Positions 18,135 to 26,630 of a stretch of 64,000 bases of DNA are shown piece after piece. The notes beneath the pieces are model-generated. The model did not search any database and was not told the DNA's origin. It worked only from the letters and a program-made list of their open reading frames with translations. Source of the DNA: Flavobacterium cupreum (GTDB lineage Bacteria > Bacteroidota > Bacteroidia > Flavobacteriales > Flavobacteriaceae); assembly GCF_003996965.1 (NCBI RefSeq), contig NZ_QWDM01000010.1, positions 124,001 to 188,000 of the forward strand, given 5' to 3'. Both the position numbers and the translations under genes were made by a program. The stretch's first letter is position 1. Each line of letters begins with the position of its first letter.

Positions 18135-19097
18135 CTATTTGATAATTCCAATCGATTTGGAGTGCATGATTGCTTCGCTGCTGTCTTTAAAATAACAAAC
18201 AGCAACATCCAGCGACTGCATATTTTTCAGGATAGTTTTAGTGGTTTCCTTCTGACTTTTGCCGGTTTGCCTAATGTAAACAGCCGTTACGGTGACCGGA
18301 AATATTTTGCAGATTCGTTCGTACAAAATCGGATCGTGCTGTGAGTCATCTCCCATTAATACATACTTTAGATTGGGGTAAAACTCTAAAACATGCTTTA
18401 TTTTATCGAACTTATGATCGTGATTCCCTCTTCCGCTCATGAAAAAATCGGTGATACCTCTTTTAATGTCTTTCAATAAGATTACCGCTCTTGGCAGTTG
18501 ATGGATTTTAGTGAATTTTATAATGAAATTGTACAAATTCCATTCGCTGCTTGAGATATAAAAAAAGGCATTTTCCTCTTCCTTATTATTTCTTCCGGCA
18601 GAACTCAGGGCCTGATAATGCGGGACCACATCTTTAAAAACCTTTCTGTCGTTGACATTTTTAAACAAGAGAATGTATATTTTTTTGAAGATATTATGCG
18701 TGTGGGAAATCAGAAAAGTATCATCAATATCGGAGATAATTCCGAGATTTCCTTTGTGTGGCCTGATGAAACTTCCTTTAGAAAGGATAATTTCCGAATT
18801 ATATTTCAAACTGACTTCGTATTCCATCCATCCAAAATTAAATTCCTTCTCAAGCGGAATACAAAACTTAAAATAACCGTCGTCTAATGTCTTGGTATGG
18901 ATTTCCTGATCGCCGTATTTAAGATAAATATCAAAATTCTGAATAGTTTTTATTCGAAACTGATTAATAATGGAAGTAGCATTTTTAAAGTTTTTCTTCT
19001 GAAAATCATAATCATACATTCTTTTGAAAACATGGCCCATTACAATTAATTCTTGTTCATTAGCATAACCGCGATATAATTGTAGGATTGGTTTCAT
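18135..19097 (-). CDS. APP1-like phosphatidate phosphatase (DUF2183)
   Basis: A 320-aa protein with an N-terminal beta domain (~1-110) and a HAD-like catalytic domain. The DxDxT nucleophile motif is DIDDT at 123-127 in GNLGIISDIDDTFLISHT. Further HAD elements are FFYISSSEWNLYNF and LMGDDSQHDPILYE. This matches the APP1 catalytic domain, known as a Mg-dependent phosphatidate phosphatase in yeast; bacterial homologues are mostly untested. It is divergent from a diacylglycerol-kinase-type gene with 62 bp between the starts. The two could catalyse opposite steps between phosphatidate and diacylglycerol. Confidence 0.85.
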   Translation of the reverse strand: MKPILQLYRGYANEQELIVMGHVFKRMYDYDFQKKNFKNATSIINQFRIKTIQNFDIYLKYGDQEIHTKTLDDGYFKFCIPLEKEFNFGWMEYEVSLKYNSEIILSKGSFIRPHKGNLGIISDIDDTFLISHTHNIFKKIYILLFKNVNDRKVFKDVVPHYQALSSAGRNNKEEENAFFYISSSEWNLYNFIIKFTKIHQLPRAVILLKDIKRGITDFFMSGRGNHDHKFDKIKHVLEFYPNLKYVLMGDDSQHDPILYERICKIFPVTVTAVYIRQTGKSQKETTKTILKNMQSLDVAVCYFKDSSEAIMHSKSIGIIK

Positions 19098-19159
19098 TAA
19101 TTGTGTATTTTTATATATGTTGTAAATTAATTATTTTAATCGGTTTTAAAAATTAAATT

Positions 19160-20029
19160 TTGAAAAATAATATCATTTTTGTTGTAAATCCTATTTCCGG
19201 AGACTTAGATAAATCGGATTTAATAGATGCTGTGCATGAGTTTTCGATTACCCATAATTTCAATCTGGTTGTTCATGAGACAACCGGCGACCAGGATATT
19301 AAAGCCATACATTCCCTTTACAATGAATTTCAGCCGGAAAGAATCATTGTGGCAGGTGGTGACGGAACCATAAAAATGGTAGCCGAAGCAATGGAAGAGC
19401 ATGATATTATTATTGGTATCCTGCCAGCCGGCTCTGCTAATGGCCTTTCTGTAGATTTGAACTTGCCCGGAACCATAGAAGAAAACCTGAAAATCGCCTT
19501 TTTAAATTCTTATATAGAAATGGATATGATTTGCATTAACGGCAAAAAAAGTATCCACCTAAGTGATATCGGTATCAATGCTGATCTCGTTAAAAATTAT
19601 GAAGAAAGTAACCTGAGAGGATTTTGGGGCTACGCACTTCAGGCGTATACAACGCTGGTAGATTCTAACGAACCTTTTGTAGCAACAATTACGGCCAATA
19701 AAGAAACCATCAAACATACGGCGAGAATGATTGTAATTGCGAACTCTCAGAAATATGGAACCGGAGTTACAATCAATCCCAATGGTGCGATGAACGACGG
19801 GAAATTTGAACTGGTCATTTTAAAAAGCCTGGATATATTATTGCTGGGAAAAATTATTACGGGAAATATGCCAATTGATTCCGATGATATTGTGATCATC
19901 TCCACTGATAAAGCCACTATTGAAACCGATTATGCGGTTAACTTTCAGATTGACGGAGAATATTGCGGAGCGCAGCGCCTTTTGGAAATTCATATCCTGC
20001 ACAAGCAAATGAAGATTGCGGTTCCTTAA
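19160..20029 (+). CDS. Diacylglycerol kinase family lipid kinase
   Basis: A 289-aa soluble kinase of the DAGK/YegS family. The nucleotide-binding signature is VNPISGD near the N-terminus and VAGGDGT at 64-70, followed by GILPAGSANGLS. The C-terminal beta domain includes INPNGAMNDGKFELVILK. It phosphorylates a lipid such as diacylglycerol with ATP. The start is TTG at 19160; a later ATG would remove the first strand and the NP motif. It is divergent from the APP1-like phosphatase gene. A heptad-repeat array begins ~75 bp after its stop. Confidence 0.87.
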   Translation: MKNNIIFVVNPISGDLDKSDLIDAVHEFSITHNFNLVVHETTGDQDIKAIHSLYNEFQPERIIVAGGDGTIKMVAEAMEEHDIIIGILPAGSANGLSVDLNLPGTIEENLKIAFLNSYIEMDMICINGKKSIHLSDIGINADLVKNYEESNLRGFWGYALQAYTTLVDSNEPFVATITANKETIKHTARMIVIANSQKYGTGVTINPNGAMNDGKFELVILKSLDILLLGKIITGNMPIDSDDIVIISTDKATIETDYAVNFQIDGEYCGAQRLLEIHILHKQMKIAVP

Positions 20030-20105
20030 TTGAGGGAGTCGCAGTTTTTAGTTTTCAGTCTCAGTTTTCAGTCTCGGTCTCAGTTTTCATTCTCAGTCCT
20101 CAGTC

Positions 20106-20224
20106 TTTACTCTTTATTCTTTATTCTTTATTCTGTACTCTTTATTCTGTACTCTTTACTCTCTACTCTTTACTCTTTACTCTCTACTCTCTACTCTCTA
20201 CTCTCTACTCTTTACTCTTTACTC
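20106..20224. repeat. Array of 17 heptads (TTTACTC/TCTACTC)
   Basis: Seventeen consecutive 7-bp units run from 20106 to 20224 with variants TTTACTC, TTTATTC, TGTACTC and TCTACTC. A less regular (TCAGTTTTCAGTC-like) stretch precedes it from ~20037. In the minus sense the unit is GAGTAAA or GAGTAGA. The stop codon of the acetyltransferase gene at 20219-20221 is provided by the array itself. No spacers are present, so it is not CRISPR. Confidence 0.9.
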
Positions 20225-21367
20225 TCTAAAAGGATTTCGCTCTTTCCATTCGGTTTTGGGTTCGAGATAATTAAAAAGTTTGGCAATGTTATGGTTGATT
20301 AAGGCGTTGCTGTGCGTAATTAATCCGTACATTTTTTGTGGCTTGGCGCCTACTGAACTTTTAATTTCGAGGGCAGTTCGTGCAAAGACGATTTCAGAAA
20401 ATCCCTGATTTATCGAATAGGCAATCATGTCGTACAGCATATTGAGGTATAACATTTTTTCCCGCTGGATCGTTTCATCGTAACCTAAAAAATAGGTATC
20501 CATTACTGTTCCGTTTTTGATCAGCGTATTGAAACCGATAAGTTTTCCATCCAGAAAATAACCATAAAAGAGGAAATTTTCTTTCATGATTTCTTTAAAA
20601 AAGCTAAAGTGATTCCGGGCCAGGAAAAAAGTATTAAAGGGAGCGTTTTTGGCCACATGAAAATACAAATCGTAAATAACATCTTCATACTTTCTGATAT
20701 CATTCAACGACATTTTTTGCTTTTCAATTGCTTCGGCCTTTTTGCGGGCGCGCTTGTACTGATCCCGATATTTTTTTGACAAGGCATCAATATAATCCTG
20801 TTCAGACTTCCAGTTTTTATTGATTTCAAAAATCATATTGGGCTGAGTCGAAAAGGTGTAATTATTCTTAAATTCAGCTTGTAAGGGCTCAATTTCCAAT
20901 GCGGTAAAATCTTTTATACTTGTAATGTGTACTTTTTTTCCGCTTTGTTTCAGGTCTTTTTTAAGCTGGTTAATGGCTTTGTGAAGGGTCTGAATTGCCT
21001 TAGACTGCTTTACAGCCGGATCAAAAGAAAAGGCATTTTGGCCTGTAAGCATATTGTTACCCACAAATAATACATGCGATGCGAAATTTTTAAAAGCAAA
21101 ATTGCGCACGGAAGTTTTTAAACACTGATCGCGGTCGCCAAAGGAATCGAGTTTTTCTGCAAATAAAAATTGAGTTACGACAATTCCCGCGAGTTTCTCT
21201 TCCTTAAAAATTCCAATAAAATGACAAATCATATTGACCGGAGAAGAGTTTTCCAGTACTTCGAGATATTCCCTGGTCAGGAAAATATTTTCTGCGGCAA
21301 GCGAATTCCATTCTAAAGGAAGTAAGGAAACGCTATTGTAAATTTGGAAGGAATAGGTTGTACTCAA
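20219..21367 (-). CDS. GNAT/FemAB-like acyltransferase
   Basis: A 382-aa cytoplasmic protein with a double-GNAT layout like the FemAB/peptidoglycan-bridge family. A less conserved N-terminal half is followed by a basic helical segment (KKYRDQYKRARKKAEAIEKQ). The C-terminal acyltransferase core has FYGYFLDGKLIGFNTLIKNG and DTYFLGYD, then LYLNMLYDMIAYSINQG. The substrate is unknown; cell-wall peptides or lipids are the usual ones in this superfamily. The last codons and the stop lie in the heptad array. It is transcribed singly. Confidence 0.75.
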   Translation of the reverse strand: MSTTYSFQIYNSVSLLPLEWNSLAAENIFLTREYLEVLENSSPVNMICHFIGIFKEEKLAGIVVTQFLFAEKLDSFGDRDQCLKTSVRNFAFKNFASHVLFVGNNMLTGQNAFSFDPAVKQSKAIQTLHKAINQLKKDLKQSGKKVHITSIKDFTALEIEPLQAEFKNNYTFSTQPNMIFEINKNWKSEQDYIDALSKKYRDQYKRARKKAEAIEKQKMSLNDIRKYEDVIYDLYFHVAKNAPFNTFFLARNHFSFFKEIMKENFLFYGYFLDGKLIGFNTLIKNGTVMDTYFLGYDETIQREKMLYLNMLYDMIAYSINQGFSEIVFARTALEIKSSVGAKPQKMYGLITHSNALINHNIAKLFNYLEPKTEWKERNPFRE

Positions 21368-21435
21368 GTGTGAAAGCTAGTTTCTTCAAAATTAGATAAT
21401 ATTTGTAATAACTAATGGGGTTTAAGTTATTATTA

Positions 21436-21473
21436 AGAAAAACCCGTTTGCGAATAAAAAACGCAAACGGGTT
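21436..21473 (-). terminator. Terminator after the DUF1761 gene
   Basis: A 12-bp perfect GC-containing stem (AACCCGTTTGCG at 21441-21452 with CGCAAACGGGTT at 21462-21473) is followed in the minus direction by a T-run. It lies 14 bp after the DUF1761 stop codon. Confidence 0.85.
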
Positions 21474-21486
21474 CTATATGGATAAG

Positions 21487-21975
21487 TTAGGCGAATCCGC
21501 AAATTACGCCGCCCATTAAAGTGAGTGACACCGTCCAGAATCCGGCATGAATTAAAATGTATTTCCAGGATCTTCTTTCAAACAAGGCAGTAACGCCGAT
21601 AACAGGTAAAGCAAAAAATAAACCTGAGATAAAGCCATGCAGGGCACCATGTTTAAAAGTACGATACGCTGTTCCATAATCTGCCATGAAAGCAGCGAAA
21701 GAAGGTTTTGCACTTTCAACTAGAGGCGGCCCGCCAACCATTCCGATTGCGCCGGACTGATGAATCGTTAACGACATGAGGGTCATGGTAATCATTAAGG
21801 AAAAGACATACGTCAAACCGAAGATTTTAAGCATATTACCCGTACGGAGCTGCTCCTGGGTAAGGTTATTTTCTCTCATCCAGATCGTTCCAAAGACTTT
21901 GGGATGGTACCAGACAAAACCGACAACAAGTGTAATCACAGCGGATAAAAACAATGCAACAGGGTTAAATTCCAT
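21487..21975 (-). CDS. DUF1761 family membrane protein
   Basis: A 162-aa integral membrane protein with four hydrophobic segments. The first is ALFLSAVITLVVGFVWYHP, followed by the DUF1761-type FGTIWMRENNLTQEQL. The later ones are IFGLTYVFSLMITMTLMS, HGFISGLFFALPVIGVTALF and a C-terminal AGFWTVSLTLMGGVICGF. The function of the family is unknown. It is monocistronic, with its own terminator immediately downstream. Confidence 0.85.
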   Translation of the reverse strand: MEFNPVALFLSAVITLVVGFVWYHPKVFGTIWMRENNLTQEQLRTGNMLKIFGLTYVFSLMITMTLMSLTIHQSGAIGMVGGPPLVESAKPSFAAFMADYGTAYRTFKHGALHGFISGLFFALPVIGVTALFERRSWKYILIHAGFWTVSLTLMGGVICGFA

Positions 21976-22156
21976 AATATGAGGTTTTTAGGATTAGTTG
22001 TTTCAAATTTAATCAAAAAAATACAACTTTCTGCTTTTCAATTTAAGTAGTATAAATACGACTAAACATTTACTTATCAACAGTTTATCGACATTCTATG
22101 TATTATAACCGTAAAAATGTATAATTTTGCCCTGAAAACAAATCCCCAAATCTGTT

Positions 22157-23014
22157 ATGAAAAGTTATATCACTCTTTTTTTAGCACTTGTTTTTTCTCA
22201 TACTATTTTTGCAGATACTGTTTCTGATAAAGAAAAAGATGCCCTTATTAAATTGTACCATGCTACAAATGGATCACAATGGAAAGTAAAATGGGATTTA
22301 TCACTGTCAGTATCAACATGGTATGGAGTAACAGCTGAAAACGGAAAAGTAGTCGGGCTCAATTTAGCCAACAATAATTTGCAGGGAGAATTACCCGGTG
22401 AATTTTATGATTTGGTGCATTTAGTAGCTGTAGATTTGCACAAAAATAATCTGAAGGGGCAGCTTTCCGCCACCATTCATAACCTGAAAGAACTGGAAGT
22501 TTTGGATGTTTCTATTAATCAATTATCAGGAACAATACCCGCTTCTATCTGTGAATTAAAAAAACTTAAGGATTTAGCGCTTTTTGAAAATAAAATTTCC
22601 GGAGAATTACCGTTGGAGATTGGAAAACTGGGCAGCTTAGAAACCTTATCACTGTTTAATAATAAACTGCACGGGCCATTACCAGGATCACTATATAAAA
22701 TTCGTACTCTGAAAGTATTACTTCTGAATAATAATAAGATGTCAGGAACGCTTAGCAGAGAAATATTGAATTTTTCTGCACTCGAAAATTTGAGCTTGTT
22801 TGATAATGGTTTTGAAGGTGCAATCCCTTCAGGGCTGGAGAAGCTGCATCATTTATCTGAAATGAATCTTTCGTATAATAAATTTAAGGGAGCCGTTTCT
22901 AAAAATCTGGCATTGCTAGATGCGCTGAATCTGACTATGTTTGATGAAAACGGAAATCCGGTTTTATTGCCAATTACTACTGAAAAAGAAACGACAGATG
23001 TTACCCAAAATTAA
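22157..23014 (+). CDS. Secreted leucine-rich repeat protein
   Basis: A 285-aa protein with signal peptide MKSYITLFLALVFSHTIFA. The mature N-terminus has KDALIKLYHATNGSQWK and a WYGV cap like plant-type LRR N-caps. About seven LRR units follow, of the plant form LxxLxxLxLxxNxLxGxIP (for example LEVLDVSINQLSGTIP and LKVLLLNNNKMSGTL). The C-terminus is short and shows no T9SS sorting domain, so it is probably periplasmic or surface-attached by other means. Possible -7 element TAATTTTG at 22122-22129. It likely binds proteins or carbohydrates. Confidence 0.85.
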   Translation: MKSYITLFLALVFSHTIFADTVSDKEKDALIKLYHATNGSQWKVKWDLSLSVSTWYGVTAENGKVVGLNLANNNLQGELPGEFYDLVHLVAVDLHKNNLKGQLSATIHNLKELEVLDVSINQLSGTIPASICELKKLKDLALFENKISGELPLEIGKLGSLETLSLFNNKLHGPLPGSLYKIRTLKVLLLNNNKMSGTLSREILNFSALENLSLFDNGFEGAIPSGLEKLHHLSEMNLSYNKFKGAVSKNLALLDALNLTMFDENGNPVLLPITTEKETTDVTQN

Positions 23015-23078
23015 TCGTGCTTAGGACTGAAAATTACTCTCGTTAACAAGTTGATTACATATATTTAGTTAAGTATTG

Positions 23079-23107
23079 AAAACCGTAACCCCCATTACGG
23101 TTTTTTT
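23079..23107 (+). terminator. Terminator after the LRR gene
   Basis: Stem AAAACCGTAA/TTACGGTTTT (23079-23088 with 23095-23104), 6-nt C-rich loop, T-run to 23107. It lies ~65 bp after the LRR stop. Confidence 0.85.
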
Positions 23108-23308
23108 ATGCTCTTTTTTGAAAAGATTTCTATAATACTGAAAGTTGTTCCGTGAAATTCCCTTTTTAAATACTATTTGAAGTAAATTTGTGCCGATTTA
23201 ATAATTATACGGCAGTTTAACAGCGATTTGATTTTTTTTCATAACTTTAATATCGAATTCAGCAGTGGAGTGTTGATATGATGAAATATTTAATTTTAAC
23301 TTTTTAAT

Positions 23309-23358
23309 CCTAAAATTATGGTAGTACAGTATACCTAAAATTATGGTAGTACAGTATA
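23309..23358 (+). repeat. Perfect 25-bp tandem duplication over a start codon
   Basis: The 25-bp segments 23309-23333 and 23334-23358 are identical. Each carries ATGGTAGTACAGTATA, the start of the small gene that follows. The upstream ATG at 23318 reads MVVQYT and stops at TAA 23336-23338. The downstream ATG at 23343 continues into the 101-aa frame. Confidence 0.95.
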
Positions 23359-23648
23359 AAGGAGAACAATACGGAAAGTCTACAACATTTACGATACGAA
23401 TTATTGGAAATAATCTTTCAAAAAGCAGTTCCAATTACCAGATAGATTTATTAATCGGGGAAAAGCAAATCCCTACTTTTACAACTGCAATTCACCAAAG
23501 TCTGTCCAATTGCCTGAAAGAAATCTATCTGTTTAGAAAGTACAACGGAATCAAATTTGACGCTTCTTCAGAAAAAATAGCGACTAAGCTGGTGCCTTAC
23601 GATCAGGTGTTATACAACTATAATAAATACGCTTTGTTTATGGCTTAA
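23343..23648 (+). CDS. Small hypothetical protein
   Basis: A 101-aa frame without signal peptide or transmembrane segment. It starts MVVQYKGEQYGKSTTF and looks like a small alpha/beta protein (TFTIRIIGNN, YQIDLLIGEKQIPTF, then a helix around HQSLSNCLKEIYLF). I do not recognise the family. It is probably real because it is followed by a terminator hairpin and has coding-like composition. Its start codon lies in a perfect 25-bp duplication that creates a six-codon upstream mini-ORF ending 4 bp before it, which may affect its translation. It is convergent with the eCIS cluster. Confidence 0.65.
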   Translation: MVVQYKGEQYGKSTTFTIRIIGNNLSKSSSNYQIDLLIGEKQIPTFTTAIHQSLSNCLKEIYLFRKYNGIKFDASSEKIATKLVPYDQVLYNYNKYALFMA

Positions 23649-23666
23649 GGCTTATAAATCAATCAT

Positions 23667-23703
23667 AAAAAAAAGACTGTTTGGTAAAGACGGTCTTTTT
23701 TTA
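23667..23703. terminator. Bidirectional terminator between small gene and eCIS operon
   Basis: Stem AAAAAAGAC/GTCTTTTTT with a ~14-nt loop (23668-23702). A/T-runs on both sides let it serve the small plus-strand gene and the converging minus-strand eCIS operon, whose last stop is at 23780. Confidence 0.7.
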
Positions 23704-23779
23704 TGCCTGATTTTTAGGAACAGGCAGATTTCTCTGAAGCTTCGATCTTTACCTGATTTAAATAAAAAAACATCCTCAT

Positions 23780-25084
23780 TTACATCATCTTCCCTTCTTT
23801 TGCATATTCTTTTTTAATGCCCTGAACAAGGTGGTGCAGGTGAATACTTTTGTTTTCGTCTTCCAGTGTTCTCAGGCAGGCATACTGAATGATATTAACA
23901 ATGTTGGCGCCTGTAATGTCGTATTTTTTGGAGAGTTCGTTTAGGTTTACATCTTCGGCAATTTTGATTCCTTTGGGCAGGTTATTTTCCCAAAGCTGTA
24001 AACGTTCGCCATAGGAAGGCACTTCAAACTCAATGATAGACTGAAATCTTCGTGTGAAAGCCGTATCAATATTCGTTTTAAAATTCGAGGCCAGAATAAC
24101 CAGTCCCGGATGGTTTTCGATACGCTGGAGCAAATACGAAACTTCCTGATTGGCGTATTTATCATGTGCGTCCCTGACGTTGGTTCTTTTTCCGAAAACC
24201 GCATCGGCTTCATCAAAAAAGAGAATCCAGTCCTTGTCAGCCGCTTTGTCAAAAAGGGAAGAAAGGTTTTTCTCGGTTTCCCCAATGTATTTCGAAATCA
24301 CCATAGACAAATCAATTCGGTACACATCTCTTTTGGTATATTTTCCCAACAGGGAAGCTGTAAGTGTTTTTCCGGTTCCGGGTGCGCCGTAAAACATAAC
24401 CCTGAAGCCCGGTTTGATTTTGGCTTTCATGTCCCATTCGTGGAGCAGAATCTCGTTGAATTTGAGCCAGGTTTCTATTTCCTTAATGTAATTTAATGTG
24501 GTCGTATTGAGCACCAGATCGTCCCATTCGAGTGAAGTTTCTATTAGTTGTGCCGGAAAAATACTGCTGAGCTGCGGTTTAAGAATTTTTCCGGTAATGA
24601 ATTTCTCGATGTATTCGTCTTCTAAAATCAGTAAACCACTCAGTTTGGGCTCTCCATTCGGAACAGAATCTATTTTGATAATTCCTTTCCGGTAAAGAAA
24701 AGACTGATTGTGGAGGTAATTATAGAACGAAATACGGTTGTCGAGATCATTTCCGCCCACTAAAAACTGAGCTGTTTCACCGGTTGGCAAAATGCCGCGG
24801 TGGTTCTTCGTTTTAATGCCGCCAAATTCGGGTAATTCACCGCCATTGGGTAAATATTCAGCAATAATCGAACTCAGGAAATCGGGTTTGACATGTGGAG
24901 CCAAAGCCAGTGCCACCAAAAGAATATCGATTTCCGTCAGACTGTTTTCGATAATAAATTCGTTGATAAACCCAGTAGAATCCATTTGATTCAGAACCGG
25001 TTTTTCCATTGGGTTTTCGACCTGAAAAAGGGTGTCAAGCTGAAATACGAATTGGTTTTTTAAGTAAGTGAATACATTTTCCAT
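23780..25084 (-). CDS. eCIS AAA+ ATPase (Afp15-like)
   Basis: A 434-aa protein. An N-terminal ~200-residue domain is followed by one AAA+ module with Walker A GAPGTGKT at 233-240, Walker B ILFFDEAD at 287-294 and sensor/arginine-finger region LASNFKTNIDTAFTRRFQ. It matches the ATPase found in essentially all eCIS loci (Afp15/Pvc15), needed for assembly or cargo loading. It is the last gene of the operon, one base after the peptidoglycan hydrolase frame, and follows the cargo genes, whereas in Afp/PVC the ATPase precedes the cap gene. Loss of the Walker motifs would be fatal; both look intact. Confidence 0.93.
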   Translation of the reverse strand: MENVFTYLKNQFVFQLDTLFQVENPMEKPVLNQMDSTGFINEFIIENSLTEIDILLVALALAPHVKPDFLSSIIAEYLPNGGELPEFGGIKTKNHRGILPTGETAQFLVGGNDLDNRISFYNYLHNQSFLYRKGIIKIDSVPNGEPKLSGLLILEDEYIEKFITGKILKPQLSSIFPAQLIETSLEWDDLVLNTTTLNYIKEIETWLKFNEILLHEWDMKAKIKPGFRVMFYGAPGTGKTLTASLLGKYTKRDVYRIDLSMVISKYIGETEKNLSSLFDKAADKDWILFFDEADAVFGKRTNVRDAHDKYANQEVSYLLQRIENHPGLVILASNFKTNIDTAFTRRFQSIIEFEVPSYGERLQLWENNLPKGIKIAEDVNLNELSKKYDITGANIVNIIQYACLRTLEDENKSIHLHHLVQGIKKEYAKEGKMM

Positions 25085-25085
25085 T

Positions 25086-25907
25086 TTATGCTACTAAAGA
25101 TTCAATTGAAAAAAAATCTATTTTGGATTGTTTATAATTCCTGATTCTGTTCATGACGGCGTTTCCGTTATGAGAACCATCAGAATTGGTGTTGCCTTCG
25201 ATGGTCTCAATCAGATCTCCGTTAACCGCAGTTACAATTCCGGTATGAAACCAGTCGTTTGTGGTTTTCTGAATCAGAAATACATCTCCGGGTTTTATGA
25301 GCGCCGGATTCGTTCTCGCCGCCTGATAACGCGTCAGTATTTTTTTCTGAATACCGGTTACACCAACCGTATCGCAGCTATACGTTAAGGGCATCAGGGT
25401 TTTGAAGTTTTTTCCCTGAACAGCAGCTGCCTGGTCAATTATCGCCTGCACAAAGCCCATACACCAAAACCAGTCGCTTCCTTCATGACCGTCCATATAA
25501 CTTCGGACCCAGGGTCCCGTATTGCTTTGGTTGTTGATGACGAGTTCGAAAGGATGATTTTTAAGATGGTTTTTGGCTGTACTCAAAATTAATTCTCTCA
25601 GATTATTGCCGGGTACAGGATCTTCGAAAGCCTTTTTAAGAGGGGCTGTCAGTGCATCGAATACCTTTTGGTCTACAGTTCCGGTCTGGGATAAGCCGTT
25701 GAATTTTTGAAAATTCAGCACTGCTTTTTCAGTGGCCGGTCCAAAATCGCCATCAATGCCCGTTGCCGTTCCCGCGTTTGGATTTTGAATAGCAAATAAG
25801 TTAAGCCAGGACTGAATTTTTTCAATGTCTTTTTTATTGTTATTGAGCCCTTTTCTTTGTTGTGTTGCTTTAATAAGCAGCTCTTTTTGGTAAGATGTTT
25901 TTTGCAT
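25086..25907 (-). CDS. Peptidoglycan-binding and CHAP-like hydrolase in the eCIS operon
   Basis: A 273-aa protein without signal peptide. Residues ~25-90 form a PG_binding_1 domain (IQSWLNLFAIQ, then GIDGDFGPATEKAVLNFQKF). Residues ~105-265 are an NlpC/P60-CHAP-like cysteine peptidase or amidase domain. Candidate catalytic Cys149 lies in DWFWCMGFVQ, His221 in DWFHTGIV, and a third polar residue in IEGNTN at 237-241. It should cut peptidoglycan. In this operon it could help release assembled particles by cell lysis or act as cargo. The lack of a signal peptide fits both. Contrast with chromosomal murein hydrolases, which are exported. Confidence 0.88.
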   Translation of the reverse strand: MQKTSYQKELLIKATQQRKGLNNNKKDIEKIQSWLNLFAIQNPNAGTATGIDGDFGPATEKAVLNFQKFNGLSQTGTVDQKVFDALTAPLKKAFEDPVPGNNLRELILSTAKNHLKNHPFELVINNQSNTGPWVRSYMDGHEGSDWFWCMGFVQAIIDQAAAVQGKNFKTLMPLTYSCDTVGVTGIQKKILTRYQAARTNPALIKPGDVFLIQKTTNDWFHTGIVTAVNGDLIETIEGNTNSDGSHNGNAVMNRIRNYKQSKIDFFSIESLVA

Positions 25908-25958
25908 GACTAAAGTTTTTTACGGTTATAAAAATTGGTTTCGTAGATTGTTTAGGGT

Positions 25959-26630
25959 TTAGGTATTGCCGTTCTGACCAAATAATTTGCTTTCTTTTAC
26001 AAATTGCATAAGTCTTTCCTGATTAATGGTTGAAAAATCATATTTGTCTTTAGAAATTATCTCCCTAATTAGTGCATCTTCAATAGGGTTAATTAGGAAT
26101 AATTCATTTAGAAGCCGTGAAATAAAGATCAGGTTGCCATTATATTTTTGGAACAACTTATTAAACATTACTATTACCTGATCTCTGTATATTGGTTTTT
26201 GTTTTGCAAATTCAACTAATACTTTAAAGAGGACGGTTTTAAAATTCCAATCCTTTTTTTCGTCTTGTAAAAATGATTCCAGTTCCGGAATTACTTCCGG
26301 TCCCATTAAAGTCAAAACTTTGGGTAATTCATTCTGATAATCAAATGCTTCTTCATTTTTTGTTTCTGTCAGTGCCTTTAATAATGGCTTGACAGCTTTG
26401 ATAATTTTTAGTTGGCCTAATGCTCTCCATGCATGTCTTGGTGCAAAATCTTCGATTGTAAATCCGGATATAGCACGACTGAGATCAGAAGTACTTATGA
26501 TATCAATCAATTCATCGTCGTGCTTTTTATCTAAGTCCATTTCTTTGACATAGTTTGGCCAGTTAGTAACCAGATTCGCATCTCCATAGGAGAATAATTT
26601 TTCTACTTCTTCAGAATATTTGTTTTTCAT
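25959..26630 (-). CDS. HEAT-like repeat protein coupled to the 1421-aa cargo gene
   Basis: A 223-aa, all-helical, cytoplasmic protein. Repeats in the middle look HEAT-like (APRHAWRALGQLKIIKAVKP, then LPKVLTLMGPEVIPELESF). Its ATG overlaps the stop of the 1421-aa DUF4157 gene by 4 bp (ATGA), so the two are translationally coupled. Small proteins placed right after a large toxin-like gene are often immunity proteins or chaperones, and HEAT-like folds are known among both. Neither role is proven here; a loading adaptor for the eCIS lumen is equally possible. Confidence 0.75.
   Translation of the reverse strand: MKNKYSEEVEKLFSYGDANLVTNWPNYVKEMDLDKKHDDELIDIISTSDLSRAISGFTIEDFAPRHAWRALGQLKIIKAVKPLLKALTETKNEEAFDYQNELPKVLTLMGPEVIPELESFLQDEKKDWNFKTVLFKVLVEFAKQKPIYRDQVIVMFNKLFQKYNGNLIFISRLLNELFLINPIEDALIREIISKDKYDFSTINQERLMQFVKESKLFGQNGNT

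Noticed and set aside
20106..20224. Possible CRISPR array
   Set aside because: Contiguous 7-bp units without spacers and without cas genes nearby.
19963..20302. Open frames with LYSLLFT-type repeats
   Set aside because: Produced by the heptad array, whose plus strand lacks stop codons; no protein-like features.
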